A stretch of DNA of 64,000 nucleotides from Callorhinus ursinus (Eukaryota; Chordata; Mammalia; Carnivora; Otariidae), in NCBI RefSeq assembly GCF_003265705.1, contig NW_020312785.1, positions 134,911,376 through 134,975,375 on the forward strand, in the 5' to 3' direction. The notes under the pieces are model-generated. The model did no database searches. It saw only the letters and a list, made by a program, of their open reading frames with translations, and was not told the origin of the DNA. The first letter of the stretch is position 1; each line of letters begins with the position of its first letter. The translations under genes and the position numbers were made by a program. Positions 33,481-46,263 of the stretch are shown here, one piece after another.

Positions 33481-33889
33481 AATTTAAGGGTTTGAGAAGG
33501 AAACACCTCTAGTGGGCAGAGCTACACAGCAAATATGGGAATTAAGTGTTGGCACAATAATCCAGTCTTACAGAGGCTCTTTATTGGATTACAACTTAAT
33601 AATATGCCTCTATGTTTCCATAAAGATGGTACGAAAACATGGTCATATGAAGATCATTTTTGCTTTTTCTGCATTAATACTATTGAAGATATGTTTTTTT
33701 AATTTTACTGTATTTTTATTTTACTGAGGACCCTTATTATCAATTCTTCTTAGAATTTAGAGAAGACCTTTATACTGTTTTCTGAAAAACAATATAGCTG
33801 ATTTTATCAGACAATTAGACATCTGTAATTCATCTTGATTCCTTTTCTTGTTGGTAATGTCAATCTTAAAAATAAAAGTCAATTATTTT
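33481..33889. other. No recognisable feature
   Basis: AT-rich sequence without a coding or repeat signal that I can name. Confidence 0.4.
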
Positions 33890-34500
33890 ACTGGCAAAAT
33901 GAGTTTATTGAGGAATAGCAGAGGAATTGCAATTTGGGACAAGCAAATTATGGCAAACCATAGGTGAGTCCAAAGACACAAAGGGAAAGTCAACTTTATT
34001 AGGTTTCAGGAGGAAATTCAAAAGGGTTGTTTTGAACAAAAATTCATTGGAGAACAACAAAAGTTTGAGGTTATGACGATTTCTGTTGGTTGCAAGCAGT
34101 GGTTAGCAGTTACTGTTGGGGCTGGGAGAGATCTTTCTTTTTCTTAAAAGCAGGAGATAAAATTCCTATGAGAAAAGTGTCCTCCCTTGTCAGGATAAGA
34201 ATTATCTTCTTCCTGTTGGTTATGCAATCTGCTTTGAGTGCAGGAGAGCGCCCCCTTCGGGGCTTCCTGACTCATTTTTATGAGGGTTTCTTGACCCATT
34301 TTCGCCATAACCAGGAAGCTCAAAGCCGATTGTATTGCTCAGTTGAGACAACTGTGATTTTCCAGGTTCTTTCCAGGTTTCTCCTCCCTCTGCAGTATTT
34401 TAAGCTCTTTATAAAATCTGCCTTATTCTCTTTGTGCTTTTACTGCAAAATTCACAAATATTTTTTGAAAATAGGCAGAAATATAGAAGGAGAACAATCA
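33890..34500 (-). mobile_element. Possible ERV-like LTR, antisense
   Basis: The antisense strand has AATAAACTCATTTTGCC at its 3' side (33895-33915 in window order). It also has a second AATAAAGTTGACTTTCCC and blocks such as 'GGAAGCCCCGAAGGGGGCGC', the texture of an ERV1-type LTR with a poly-A signal. A 147-codon plus-strand frame (34090-34533) crosses it and resembles no protein. I could not find a second LTR, a TSD or viral genes. The family is unknown. Confidence 0.35.
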
Positions 34501-37369
34501 CAAATAATGCAAAGAATAGTGGATAGGAGGTAGAATATTTACAGTCTTATCATTTCCTTGGAATATACTAAGTAACCTTTCCAAATCTCTTGATCTCTCT
34601 ATGCCTTGAGTTGTTACTTATCTTATAAGGCTAATTATGTCTCTCTTTACTTACTTTTCAACATGATGGAGAAAACATGTGAAATTACAATGCATTTGGG
34701 GGGCACAATTGACTCTTTAGTAATAAGCCATTTTTATTAAGTGAATAGACAGGTGTGACTTTGGCCCTAGAGGAAGCCCATATTGTTCTATAAAAGGAAC
34801 AAAAGCCTCTCCTTGATTCTTCCCCGTGGCTTTGCCTGCCGAGTGATTCAAGAGATTTGTAATAAGGAAGAGAAGGTGCAGCTTTAGCTCACGTGTGGTT
34901 TCAAATTTGTGCAGGAGGATGGCAATTCTTCAGTTTCTGACAGTCATGAAATGACCTGGTGGTCTCCGGATGATTTCAAGTAGAAATCTTGCCACAATCC
35001 CAGTAAGATCCTATGAGATTTACTGCATCAAAACCAAGGTTGAATGAAGTGTAGGGGATAAAGGAGCTTGACTGGCCACAGAGGGGTAGCTTCTAGGTCA
35101 GTGAGTCATTGAAATGGTATATGTGCCAATCCTTAGGTGAAAATATGGAGAGGGACTCCCAGATAAATAAAATTAGTCATCTGACCTGTGTGTACTCTCC
35201 CCCCAGGCCCAGGGTACAACACTGGGCAAATGTCACAACTTCTTGGAGTCTTTTTTTCCATCATAAAAAGCAAGAAGAAAGTGACTTAAAAGGACAATTA
35301 TTTAGCATTTCTAGAGAAATTTGAGCCATATGATTTGTAATCTACATGAGCCTAGAATACATGTTTGATTTTATCAAAGTTTTAAGACCCATGTGTTTCC
35401 AGGAAGCCTGAGTCAGTACATCAATACAAAATTACTTAAAGCTCAGTGCCAAATTACACCTCAGGGCTCTGTTTTTCAAAAAGCATGGCATGTAGGAAAA
35501 GTATCAATCTATCTATGTCTGGTAATTTGAGTGTTAATTGACTAGAAGTCTCCCTTTGCAGAGAGACTTATATAAAAACATAAACGATCAGAATCACCTA
35601 AATTACGTACCAAAAGTGCTAATTGGGGCCTCTTCAGGACATTCTGAATTGGAATTTCAAAGGCCCTGCCTGTAACTTTAATTTTAAATTGTTCCTCAAC
35701 TGATATTAAAAGATGATGTCAGAAGAAACCTGATATTTAAACAGGGACCATCTTAACTCATGTTTCACAAACCCAGTTCTTGTTTCCCCAGAGTGCATGC
35801 AACTGCAGAATAAACATGGAGCATCACCCCATTTTTCTTCTCTTTTAAAGTAGTCTAACTTGGTGCCATTAAGAATTTTTACTTTAAAATATTAAAGAGA
35901 ATGCAAAACTAGCATGACTCTTTCAGAGAAAACAAGAATCTGCAAAAATCATCTTTGCTTGTGCAAAGCTATTTTCAGGTACACTTCCAAGTTTCTTTTG
36001 CACTCCTCCCTTCCCTTAAAAGGATTTGGTTAGAAAGTTTGAAAGACACAGGGAAAGATGCTGAAGGAGAAAAAGCTGTCAGGGTTACAATCATTTCTTG
36101 TACACCTATTTATTTGCTCTACAGACATTTGTGGAGCACCCACTACAGGGAAGGTACCTGGAAAATATGACATGAGGTCCTTATCTGAAAAGGGCCTGAA
36201 CAACACCTCTGATATGAAGTGAGCAGGCACTGTGGGCGCACAGTAGAGGAGGGGTCAATTCTGGCTCTGGAAGAGAAGCTGTGAGGTAAGGATTGAGGTA
36301 GTTCAGCTGATGGGCATCATGGGGGCTCAGTTGTAGGAATGGCATCTGTGTTGTGCTGTCAGAGATGGATAGGATTTGGAACACTAGGAATGGGAAGGAT
36401 GTGTTGGACTGTAAGAATAGACATGAGCAAAGTAGAAATGGAGGGAAATCAACTTTTATTAAATGCCCTCCACAAAGTTCTAGTCACCAGTGCACATATT
36501 TCCAAGTGATTTTTTGGCGTCTAAAACTCATTTTAAGTGAAGCCCCCTCTTAAGATGCTGCCCACTACCTTTTCTGTCTTCCAACTTTGTTATATTGTCT
36601 GTATTTTATTTTAAATACTTAATCACAACTGATGCCATATTAGTTTGTTAGCCTAATTTAATTAGGCATGGTTATTTATCAATTGAAGTGCTTTCATCAG
36701 GAAAACAGATTCTTGGGTGGTGGGTGGTTAGCATTTAAAGGTTCTATTCAGAAACCCACTTTTTAGGGACTGCTGTTATCAACTACTTATCTCAGATCAA
36801 TACCATGGAGGTTGGGGATTGTTAATTTGTTTAATGGATGTTAGAAACTATTTTGCAGATTGATTAGAAATATTACACAGGCACCTCTGACCTTGCAAAT
36901 TAATACTCTTTGAGGCCTACAGACATTGTCATATATGTCACCATTTTTCAGGAAATTCTGTTGCCTGAACCGATCAAGGTTAGTCAAATTCCAGTATTGG
37001 AATGTCACTGACAAACTCCTTCACACGAAGGAGCTTGTCAGAAGGCCTGAAAGGATGGAGAACTGGGACTTCATAGACCTTGCAAAACGTCTGTGTGACC
37101 AGTTTTTGTGCTGCCTTTTTAATAAATGGTCAGATGTTTGGTGGGATTGGGTCTCAGACTTGCTATCTTTTTAACATGCCAATTGGTAATGAAATTGTAG
37201 ACAAACTAAAACCCCTATAGCTTTCTCCTGCTCTGACTATTGGAAGCTACAAATATTTACCAAAAAAGAACTTAGTAATTGTGAATAACCAAACGGGGTT
37301 GCACTGGTTCATAACAAGACCCTTCCTTCTCTGATTCAAATATTCCTTATCTATATTCTCATATCTCCC
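34501..37369. other. Unique DNA with weak MIR and ancient-repeat traces
   Basis: A faint sense MIR lies at about 35200-35290 ('AACACTGGGCAAATGTCACAA'). A weak 'TTTGTGGAGCACCCACTACAG' block lies at 36125-36145, start of an old repeat type running to about 36460. No gene is supported; frames at 35109-35324, 35955-36170 and 36926-37174 show no domain. Confidence 0.4.
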
Positions 37370-37452
37370 TGTATGTACACCTCTAATACTTCACTGTGAT
37401 TACTGGCTTATTGACCTGTCTCCTCCTCTGGACCATGAGTATACTGATGAGA
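37370..37452 (+). mobile_element. L2 fragment, low confidence
   Basis: 'CTGGCTTATTGACCTGTCTC' 'CTCCTCTGGACCATGAGTATA' is close to the L2 3' segment '…ttgtctgtctcccccactagactgtgagct…'. It is short and old. Confidence 0.4.
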
Positions 37453-38380
37453 CAAAATGATCCAACCTTTTTCATAAGTGCACATGTTTTGGGTGCTTTT
37501 TGGCAAATAAAGGTAGACATTTAAAAGTCTGAAATGGGTGAGATTTAGCTACATGATATTCCCCATTTTCACTTACAATATTGTAATAGACAAATAGTTA
37601 CCAACTAGATATCTATTGATAAATAAGTAATCACAAAAATAACCCACATAAACTGTTCCAAAAGCTCACCTTTTAGTCATTTTGCATATTCTAACCTTGT
37701 ATGGGGAAGATTCAACTGAGGAGCCCTGCCAATGTGCCAGACTCAGGATGATGCTACTCTTACAGTGGGCATCTGGCAACAAGAATCTTCCAATTTCACA
37801 AAACCATTGAACTCTTGATATCATTCCTCAGTATAAAGGGTACACAAATCCTGTATTCCCAAAGCCTGTTCACACAAGCCTGGGGAATTGTTCTACTAAA
37901 CAGCCAGTCCATAGATCATGAATACCTTTAATTTCACCAGGGCAAACTAATTCCCAGTATTTATCATGGCATCAAGGTACTAATTTCATACGTAGAAACT
38001 CATCACTGATAGTCACCATGGTAAAGGGAAAACCTTGGCTAAGGTAAAGATAACAGATGAAACTTAATAATAATGGCTTCTGATAATGGGCTATCAGATT
38101 AGCCCACTAGTTGAGCAACCTTGGAGTAAGCAATCTTGAGTAGAATGTGATTTGCTTCTGGGTTGGAACTTTACCCAGCTAACATTCATAGGATATCATT
38201 CTTCCCATGCTAAACTATTTTAAAAGACAATTATACATATCTTGAACCTAGCTACAGGGACCTTGGTTCATTGGAGTTTGTAACCCTAGGGCTTTGTACA
38301 TTATAACACAGTGGGTTGCCCATTCTCTACTTGTTGAATTAACTAACAATAACTGCATGAATAAATGTATGAATGAATCA
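37453..38380. other. No recognisable feature
   Basis: AT-rich, repeat-poor sequence without a coding signal. Confidence 0.4.
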
Positions 38381-38562
38381 GTGACACATTTTAATCTTCA
38401 CCACAACCCTGTGGGATATTATTACCAGATTATAGATTAGAGAACTGACATCTAGAGACGTTAAGCAAATTTCTCCAAAGGTCTGTCTGCTTAGAGGAAC
38501 TAGTGTTCTAACCAAAGCTTGTCTGCTGTCAAAGTCCATATTCTTCCCACAGCACAGGTGTA
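38381..38562 (-). mobile_element. MIR, antisense
   Basis: 'ATTTTAATCTTCACCACAAC' 'CCTGTGGG', 'AGATTAGAGAACTGACATCTA' and a later 'CAAAGTCCATATTCTTCCCAC' 'AGCAC' follow the antisense MIR order. Confidence 0.65.
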
Positions 38563-38639
38563 CCTCCTATGTGCACAGAGTTATGGAAACCCATGGTATG
38601 TTTGAGGAAAGTGAGAAGTTTGATTTGGTACAATGTTCA

Positions 38640-38985
38640 ACCATGAGAATGATGAATAAGATAATTTGGAAAGATGGATGTGACCTATCTGAGAACTGTA
38701 TGCTTTATTTTGTACATAGTGGGTGATTCATCAAAGATTTTTTTCTATTTTTAGTAGAATAGTGACATAATCCCAGCTATGATTTAGAAATATGGATCTG
38801 GGAGTAGTTTTGGAAATAAATTGAAGTTGGAAAGAGGTAAAGAGAAGGAAGCCTAAGCAAATGACAGGGAGCATGAAAACCGAATACATGGGAGAGAAAT
38901 AATTAAACCTAAAAAGTCAGAGTGCAGTGACTAGTTGATTGTGGGATAACAGGGAGATGGAGGAGATAAAGATGACTCACAATTA
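38640..38985 (+). repeat. Ancient repeat fragment, same type as 14285-14560
   Basis: 'TAGTGACATAATCCCAGCTA', 'GACTAGTTGATTGTGGGATA' and 'GGAGATAAAGATGACTCACAA' follow an old mammalian repeat consensus (…gtgacatgatcagat…aaggatgactccc…). I cannot name the family. Confidence 0.4.
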
Positions 38986-40161
38986 GGTGCCTGCATTACT
39001 GAAAAAATTGAAAATGTAATAGTGGTTCATATGGGTACAATCTGTCCTCTGGAAAAATAGTTCCAAGTTCAATGCCAAGATGACTTTTTTATTAATTTAT
39101 GTCATCCTGCTCAGAACAAGTCCTTTGTTCCTATATTGAGTGCTTGTGGCCCCAACCTCCTTCATAACTCCAGGTTGAATTGTCATCAAGAGAGGTACAC
39201 ACCTATTGTGACTTTCAAAAATATAATTTTCAGAATGTTTTTAAAAACCCACACAATTATACAAATAGATAAAGAACATGTGTCAAAGTTTTAATGAGGG
39301 AACCAGCAGGATGACAAAGCCAGTTCAAAAGCAGATGAAAGGAAATGAATTCATGTGTTACTTCAAAAGAGAAAATAAATGTATAGTCATTGAGTGAAAA
39401 AAAATGTTCAAGTAATATTTATATGTTAAATACTAAGCTGATTAATGTCACACAACACAATAAAACAGCTTCTACGGTTATCTTCTCTAATAGACTAAGT
39501 CATTTGCATTGCTCTCAGGAAAAAAAACTCTTTTGCATACCTGTGAGATAGAAATAATTTGCTTTCATTTTCTAAAATTAACATTTTTACAGAACTGTAA
39601 TTTTACAGTTATAATATGTATATGCCCTAATTAATAGTAGTAGTAAGCTACATTCCTCTGGCGAATCAAATGATCCTTAGGCAAGTTTAATGTTCTAGCA
39701 TGACATTACAAGTCACAATAATCTTTTTGTTTTATTTCCAAACTTTGGATAATTTTTCTTCATGGGACATATGTTGTCTTCCCTCCCTACCATTCCCATT
39801 TTTCTGGGAAATCCCCCTTCCTCTGATTCTATACTTACCATTTCAGCACAGGTCACCTTGTTAGTGAGAGGCAGTCCTGCCCCCCAGGGTGGCCTCAGTT
39901 GAAGGCTGTGTAAATGGCTCAGGAATGAGCTAGAAGGTTGGGGATTACTATTTTTTCAACTTTTCTCACTTCATCCAAATTTACCAAATTGAGTGAAATC
40001 ATGTTAGGTGTGTTGATTTCAATTTGTCAACTTACAATTTGTGAAGCAAGATTTTTAGCAGTGATTGTAATAAAGAAAAATTACATGAATAAATTGGATA
40101 GTCCAACTCCACTTTATTTTATATGGTCAAATATGAACATATAAATCAACATCTTTGTTTT
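38986..40161. other. AT-rich unique DNA
   Basis: No gene or confident repeat. The frame at 39938-40144 (+) shows no domain. Confidence 0.4.
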
Positions 40162-40180
40162 AAAAAAGTTTCTATAAAAT

Positions 40181-41211
40181 AATAAATGTGATAAGGGGCT
40201 AATACCCAAAATATATTAAGAACTTATACAGCTAAACACGAAAAAAACAACTCAATTTAAAAATGGGCAAAGGACATGAATAGACATTTTTCCACAGAAG
40301 ACATATGGATAGACAACACACACATGAAAAGATGTTCAACAACACTAATCATCAGGAAATGTGAGTCAGAACCACAATGAGATGTCACTTTATACCTGTC
40401 AGAATGGCCAAAATAAAAAAGACAAGAAATCATGAGTGTTGGTGAGGATTTGGAGAAAAATAGAACTCTCATAAACAGTTGGAGGGAATGTAAATTGGTG
40501 CAGCCCCTGTGGAAAACAGTACAGAGGTTTCTCAAAAAAGCAAAAATTAGGTATTTAACCAAAGAAAATGAAGATGTTAATTCAAAAAGACATAAAGACA
40601 TATTCATTTCTTGGCTATACAATAGCCAAGATATGGAGGCAACTTAAGTGTCCATCGATAAACAAATGGATGAAGAAGATGTGGTATGCGTACACACATT
40701 GGAATATACATAAATATAAACACACCACACACACAGAGAGGAATATTATACAGCCATTAAAAAGATGATATGGTGCCATTTGTGACAACATGGATGGACC
40801 TAGAGGGTATTACGCTAAGTGAAATATGTCAGACTAAAAAAGACAAATACCATATGATTTCACTCATTTATGGAACCTAAAAAAAAAAAAGAATAAACAA
40901 ACAAAAAGCAGAATAAAATCTATAAACCCAGAGAACAAACTGATGGTTGCCAAAGGGGAGGATGGTGGTGGGGTGGGCAAAATGAGTGAAGAGAAGTAAG
41001 AGACACAGGCTTCCAGTTATAGAATGAGTAAGCCATGGGAATAAAAGGCACCACATATGGGATATAGTTAATGGTATTGTGATAACATTGTATGATGACA
41101 GACGGCACCTACAGTTGTGGTGAGCACAGCATAATGTATGAACTTGTCAAATCACTATGTCGTACACCTGAAACTAATGTAACATTGTATGTTCACTATA
41201 TTCAAACAAAC
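40181..41211 (+). mobile_element. Old L1 3' end (L1MA-like), about 1 kb
   Basis: Sense-oriented ORF2 C-terminus and 3' UTR: 'AAATGGGCAAAGGACATGAA', 'AGCCCCTGTGGAAAACAGTA', 'CAACATGGATGGACCTAGAG', 'CCATATGATTTCACTCATTT', ending 'GTACACCTGAAACTAATGTA' plus an A-rich tail. ORF2 pieces remain in separate frames (40432-40647 and 40568-40768), so it is dead. A partial duplication, AAAAAAGTTTCTATAAAAT (40162-40180) against AAAAAAGGTTTCTATGTAAT (41212-41231), probably marks the insertion. Confidence 0.88.
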
Positions 41212-41231
41212 AAAAAAGGTTTCTATGTAAT

Positions 41232-41710
41232 GCCATATCATAAAATACATTTTTATGTTGAAATTGTTCTACCTTTAATTTTTGTGAATATACTTTGGTT
41301 TCTGTTCTTTAGATAAAGGTGTAAGGTAGTCAGTAGTATTTTCTTGAGACTCTCCTTTGTTCCAAGATCATGTCCTACTTTCTTTCATATTAACAAGCAT
41401 TGTTGCTTGTGTGCAGTGCAGATGTTTTTATATCTTTTATTTTGCCCTTAATGTTTTTACCAAGAAAAATAAAAGTGTGCAACTCTCTGTCTGTTCCTCA
41501 TTTGTTGCTTGTTTGTTTGTGTGCTTAGAGATTAGTTTTCTCAGTAAAGCCAAGCCTGAAATCATTCTAGAAAACCTCAGAGAGTAAAGCCATGTTAATG
41601 TTCCCATAGTTCAGAGTCTATCTTCAATAATTTTAGAAATTACACGAACTATGGGTTAGTTCACTTGGGGTAGACTCACATTAACTAAAATGAACATATA
41701 AAACATAACA
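41232..41710. other. Unique AT-rich DNA
   Basis: No gene. The frame at 41357-41587 (+) has no recognisable domain. Confidence 0.4.
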
Positions 41711-41711
41711 C

Positions 41712-41743
<32 letters not shown>
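41712..41743. repeat. (TA)n(CA)n compound microsatellite
   Basis: A TA run (41712-41734) passes directly into CACACACAC. Confidence 0.95.
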
Positions 41744-42364
41744 CCACATATACAGAAATATCAATTGATTAAATTAAAATTTGGATTCTAACTGCAGAAG
41801 GGATGGGACAATTAAGTTCAGAACTTCTTCTCTCTGAACTTACACCATCCCTAGTGCCCAATTATAATCAGGAAGTGGCCAGTGAGCAAGTAATTTGAAC
41901 AACTTGAGGCTGGCTCCAGGATTCAAGGATCTAAATGGTTGATAGCTTTAGGCAGCTTGCCACTGGGAAGAAGGTTGATGTTTCAAGGAATCCTTCCTCT
42001 TGAGTGATGCTTAAGTGGACATTGCAAACATTTATATCTATGCATCTTGTATTGGCCACCAGAGTGAAACAAAACAAAACAAAACAAAACAACCTCTTTT
42101 TTAACCGCACATCTTTTTTTTCTGATGGATGTAATGCCTTCTGTCGGAGTTCTCCAGGGCTGAAAACCATTCTCCCTTTTTAAGAGATCTTTGCTCACTT
42201 CTATTCTGACCCATAAGGATTGATGTTAATGTTTTACTCTAAGATGATTATTTTTCTTTCTTTGATATCTCTGCTTTTTTTTTTAGGAAGCATTACCACT
42301 CCTGTCCACCCCCCACTGCATGCAAAAGTTCCAGAGATTGACTGAGGCCTTATCTGATATATAA
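41744..42364. other. Unique DNA with a short (AAAAC)n
   Basis: AAAAC is repeated about five times at 42067-42091. No gene is supported. Confidence 0.4.
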
Positions 42365-42743
42365 AGATATTATTCCACTATGGGCCTTCAGTTCCTCTAT
42401 GTAAGAAACCAAAGATACTCATGGAAGTTATGTGGGTATGGAAGGTGGGCCTTTGAGAAGTAATTAGGTTTAGATGAGGTCATGTGGGTGGAGCTTTCTT
42501 GATGGGATTAGTGCCCTAATAAATGGATGAAGCGGCCAGAGCTCTTTCTCTTGACCATGGGATGACTCAGCAAAGAGGAGGCCCTCTGTAAACCAAAAAG
42601 TGGGCTCTCAGTAGAACCCCATCATCCCCGCACCCTGATCTGAGACTTCCAGCCTCCAGACCTGTGAGAAATAAATTTTGTTGTTGTTTGCCACCCAATG
42701 TACGTTATTTGTTATAGCAGCCCAAATGACTAACACACTCCAC
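42365..42743 (+). mobile_element. Ancient solo LTR, ERVL/MaLR type, 5'-incomplete
   Basis: 'GAGAAGTAATTAGGTTTAGA' 'TGAGGTCATG', 'GATGGGATTAGTGCCCTAAT', 'ACTTCCAGCCTCCAGACCTG' 'TGAGAAATAAATTTTG' and 'TTATAGCAGCCCAAATGACT' 'AACAC' match the common MaLR-like LTR. The first ~80 bases of the consensus are missing or decayed. No internal gene is present. Confidence 0.75.
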
Positions 42744-43971
42744 TGATAAACTTTTCAGAACCCCGCCACCTTGAAACTACTTTTTCTTTTTTTTGGCTCT
42801 GAGCCCATGTGGAAGTGATATGTCCAGATTTTAATAGTAATTTTTGCATTATGCAGTCCTTTGTTTATCTTACATCACTTTTAAGAATTGTCTTTATCCC
42901 TAAAATATTCCTTGCCTTTGGATTGATTTTGATTTTAAAAATCTTACTTGAGTTCTTCTATTTTTTCTTTCCTAATAGTTATTTTTGCTCTGTGGCTACT
43001 TAAAAATACACAGAGAATAAACGTGAAGTTCTGGGCTCTCAACATTGCAAATACATATTTTTCGCCTTTAGGAACTAGCTCAGTCTCCAAATTAAAGCTA
43101 ACATTTATTAACTAATATCCTTACCTGTCACTATCTTAGACAGTCCAGGTTGTAAACTTATGTGAATTCTGAATAATAAAAATAATTCCCTAACTTACAG
43201 TAAGTTAGACCATGAGAAATTGCAAAATTTCCACTAAAAATGTTTTGACCTATGAAAAAGGAAATTTCACATGGTTCAATCTAGTAGTTTTCACATATAA
43301 CAATTCATTCTTATAAGCAGTATTTCCCCAGAGCTCCTGAATTATTTATGAAGCCAGTAAAAATGTTATATGTTGGAGAAAAGGTGAAGTGAGGCTGAGG
43401 GGGGGGTTGCTATGCTGAGTTGGAGGATTGTCCTCATACCCCAAACTCCTCTTCATCATAGTCACAAAGACAAGACAGCCATACATCTCAGAGGCTGCTT
43501 CATTTTGTGTTTTAGTGTCTTTGAAAAATCCTTGATCAAAGCCCACATATCTCTTAAATTACCTGCCTTTTAGAAAACAAGTGTTCTCTGATTTCTGTCT
43601 GGCTTTGTACACTTTACGCAGATATTAAGTCTGTTCCCCAACTTCCTCTGAGTCCCTTTTTCACAATTCCTGAGGCTTCTGCTTCACTTTCTAAAATGAT
43701 CTTTCTGAATACACACAAGGCTTTGTTTCTCTGAAGCCCTCAGGGGTTCTAGGGTTTTGATTGCTTCCCTCTACCCAGAATCCCTGTTTATTATTCATCA
43801 ATAATGTGTGTGAGTTCTTCGCCAAATTGAATAATAGTTTTCAACTACTGGAAGAATATTTACTCAGTTTTTTGTGTTATTGATAATGAAATAGCTACAG
43901 ACCCAGCATATTTTTAGGTTTTGTCTGCAATATTAGCAATTTCTTCATTACATTTTTAAATTTAGAACAGG
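42744..43971. other. Unique AT-rich DNA
   Basis: No gene or confident repeat. A direct GGGGGGG run lies at 43400-43407. Confidence 0.4.
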
Positions 43972-44183
43972 GATTGAAAACTCTGGCCCTTTGGCCAAAT
44001 CTCTCTCCACTCATTTTTTGTAAACAAAGGCTTATTGGAACACGGTCATGCCCGTTCACTTACATATCTATGTCTACATTTATGCTATAACATCAGAGTT
44101 AACTGAATCAGGACATACGATGCACAAAGTGGGAAATATTTACTATCTGGCCACTTACAGAAAAAGTTTGCCAACTCCTGGCC
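43972..44183 (-). mobile_element. hAT-Charlie-type MITE, near full length
   Basis: 'GAAAACTCTGGCCCTTTGGC' 'CAAAT', 'TTTTTTGTAAACAAAGGCTT' 'ATTGGAACACGG', 'CATGCCCGTTCACTTACATA' and 'TATTTACTATCTGGCCACTT' 'ACAGAAAAAGTTTGCCAACT' reproduce, antisense, a very common mammalian hAT MITE (sense form: ggcaaactttttctgtaaag…). I do not commit to the subfamily number. Confidence 0.8.
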
Positions 44184-45692
44184 CAAAAGGACAGAGGGCA
44201 AAAAATAAATGGAAGGCTGGGGCCCATATTTTCAGTCAAAGAGAACAGATCTTTCACAAAGATGAGAAGCTGTTTGAGAAAGATCTTGGAAGACTTTCAG
44301 AGCAACCACAAAGATGGGTACAACACTTTTGGTTGATCTATGTATCCTGGAATTCCAAGAAATGTGGTAGACCATTTATCTTAGCAGAAGATATTCAATA
44401 TACTTTCTCTAGGTGCTGATTAAAAAGAAATTATCAATAGAAAGAGATGCTGAAGAGGAACCAAGCTAACCTTGAATAGGGTACAGATGGTCTCCCTGCC
44501 TACAATCTCATTATATTAGAAATATATTATATTTTGAGCTTCATAGCATCCAAAGAATTGAACAACTCTCAGAAACGGAAGCACAAAACAATGGTCTGAT
44601 GGTGTCCTTTCTAAAATTTCACCTTTCTCTTCGGAAGCACAGAGGTTTCAACGATAGCTGCAAGTCTATCACATATTCACAGTTCTTGTTCAATGTTTAT
44701 AATGCCCAGAAAAGAAAGGAAAGAAGATTGCAAGAGCAAATGAGGGCATGTGTGAGCTGTAGAAATAACAGATGTCTTAAAAAGATAAATGATATTATAA
44801 GAGAAAATTGACAAGGTAATTCTCAAAATGCAAGTCCTTAATTACTTATTTCTTTTCTGGGTATCCAATCCAATTATTGCTAGAAACAGGAAAAGAAAAT
44901 TCTTCATGGCGTATTTAATACTACTACTATGTGGCATGGCATATTGAATATTAACAAACCCATATTTACACTGCTAATACACTGATCAAACATAGTAAAC
45001 TACAATGAGAAGCTCCCAGCAAATCTCTCAGGGTGAGTACTGTACACTTTGCTGCAGGTATATTCATCTGAGGTTAGCATCACCTACTATCATGTGTCTT
45101 GTAATGTCTCAATTCTCTGATCATTTTCCTGTTCTGGAAATGCTGCTAAAATGTAATTTGTTTTGATCCCAGTGTATCATGCAACCCTGGCAAAGACCTG
45201 AATTAATAAACACAAATGGAAACGTTGGCTCTGAAATCTTGTGACAAAGTTTCTATAAAGAGGTCATATACGTAATCTAGAAAATGTGAATTTGTTAGCA
45301 ATTATTAAAATAAAAAAATAAAAATATAAAGTAAAAAACAATTTTATGGAGAACTCCCAGGTCCCTGCAATTATATCAGAAGATCCTGGAGGACTCCATT
45401 TGTAAATAATTAATACACAATATTTCTTAAATGCATTTGACCTTAAAACCATGTATTTTTGGAGCAGCCAATGGAAACATACTTTGGAACATATTGGATT
45501 CATGCAAGAGTTCAATTCTGTTCATTGTGTCTCTCCTCCAGGATAGAATAGCCAAGTGGAGAAATAGCCTAGCCTAAGGTTTATATTCTCAAGATACTAG
45601 GGGAAAGCCCTTCTTAAGGTGTCTATTCTCAGGACACTAGGGGATAGCCCTTCAATATGAAGTTGAACCATCACCTTCACACAGCCCAAAAC
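44184..45692. other. Unique DNA with a 40-bp tandem duplication
   Basis: No gene is supported. At 45573-45613 and 45614-45653 a ~40-bp unit ('TATTCTCAAGATACTAGGGG' 'AAAGCCCTTC' against 'TATTCTCAGGACACTAGGGG' 'ATAGCCCTTC') is duplicated in tandem with a few differences. Confidence 0.5.
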
Positions 45693-45847
45693 ATTTTTTT
45701 TAAAGATTTTATTTATTTATTTATTTGACAGAGACACAGCAAGAGAGGGAACACAAGCAGGGGGAGTGGGAGAGGGAGAAGCAGGCTTCCCGTGGAGCAG
45801 GGAGCCCAGTGCGGGGCTCGATCCCAGGACTCTGGGATCATGACTTG
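45693..45847 (-). mobile_element. CAN-SINE, head missing
   Basis: T-rich tail 'TTTTTTTTAAAGATTTTATT', CT-domain antisense, 'GGAGCAGGGAGCCCAGTGCG' 'GGGCTCGATCCCAGGACTC' and GGATCATGACTT are present. The sequence leaves SINE homology there, so the tRNA-like head with its A box is absent. No TSD was found. It was either 5'-truncated at insertion or deleted later. Confidence 0.9.
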
Positions 45848-46131
45848 AATAGTTCACTGTACTCTGAGCCCTGAGAGGACCAATGGCTAAAGTGTCAACC
45901 CATTGTAAAAGGAGTAGCTCTTTTGGTGATCTGTGCCCTGCCTGGGGATTGACAGTTCAGAATGCTCTCAAGAAAGAGCCTGTTCTTAAGAAACTTTGAG
46001 ACCAATTTTGCAGTCTGAGTAAGTGTGGATAAAGTGAAGTCCCTTACAGACTCTTTAGGGCTTTAGCGTGATTGTATCTTGACATTTACAGACCATTTTT
46101 TCTCAAAAGGTTTTCAGGTATTTTATCAACT

Positions 46132-46183
<52 letters not shown>

Positions 46184-46247
46184 TGACTGAGAGAGAGAGA
46201 AAGAGAGAGAGAGGGAGAGAGAGAAAAAGAGAGAGAGAAAGAAGGAG
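46132..46247. repeat. (TG)n(GA)n compound microsatellite
   Basis: A TG run (46132-46152) is followed by GA-rich sequence with interruptions to 46247. The poly-Glu/Arg frame at 46072-46464 is its translation. Confidence 0.95.
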
Positions 46248-46263
46248 CTTTTATAAAATGAGG

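Noticed and set aside
34090..34533. 147-codon frame, among the longest outside recognised repeats
   Set aside because: It has no recognisable domain, ends in A-rich DNA, and crosses a likely LTR. A frame of this length is expected by chance in a 64-kb window.
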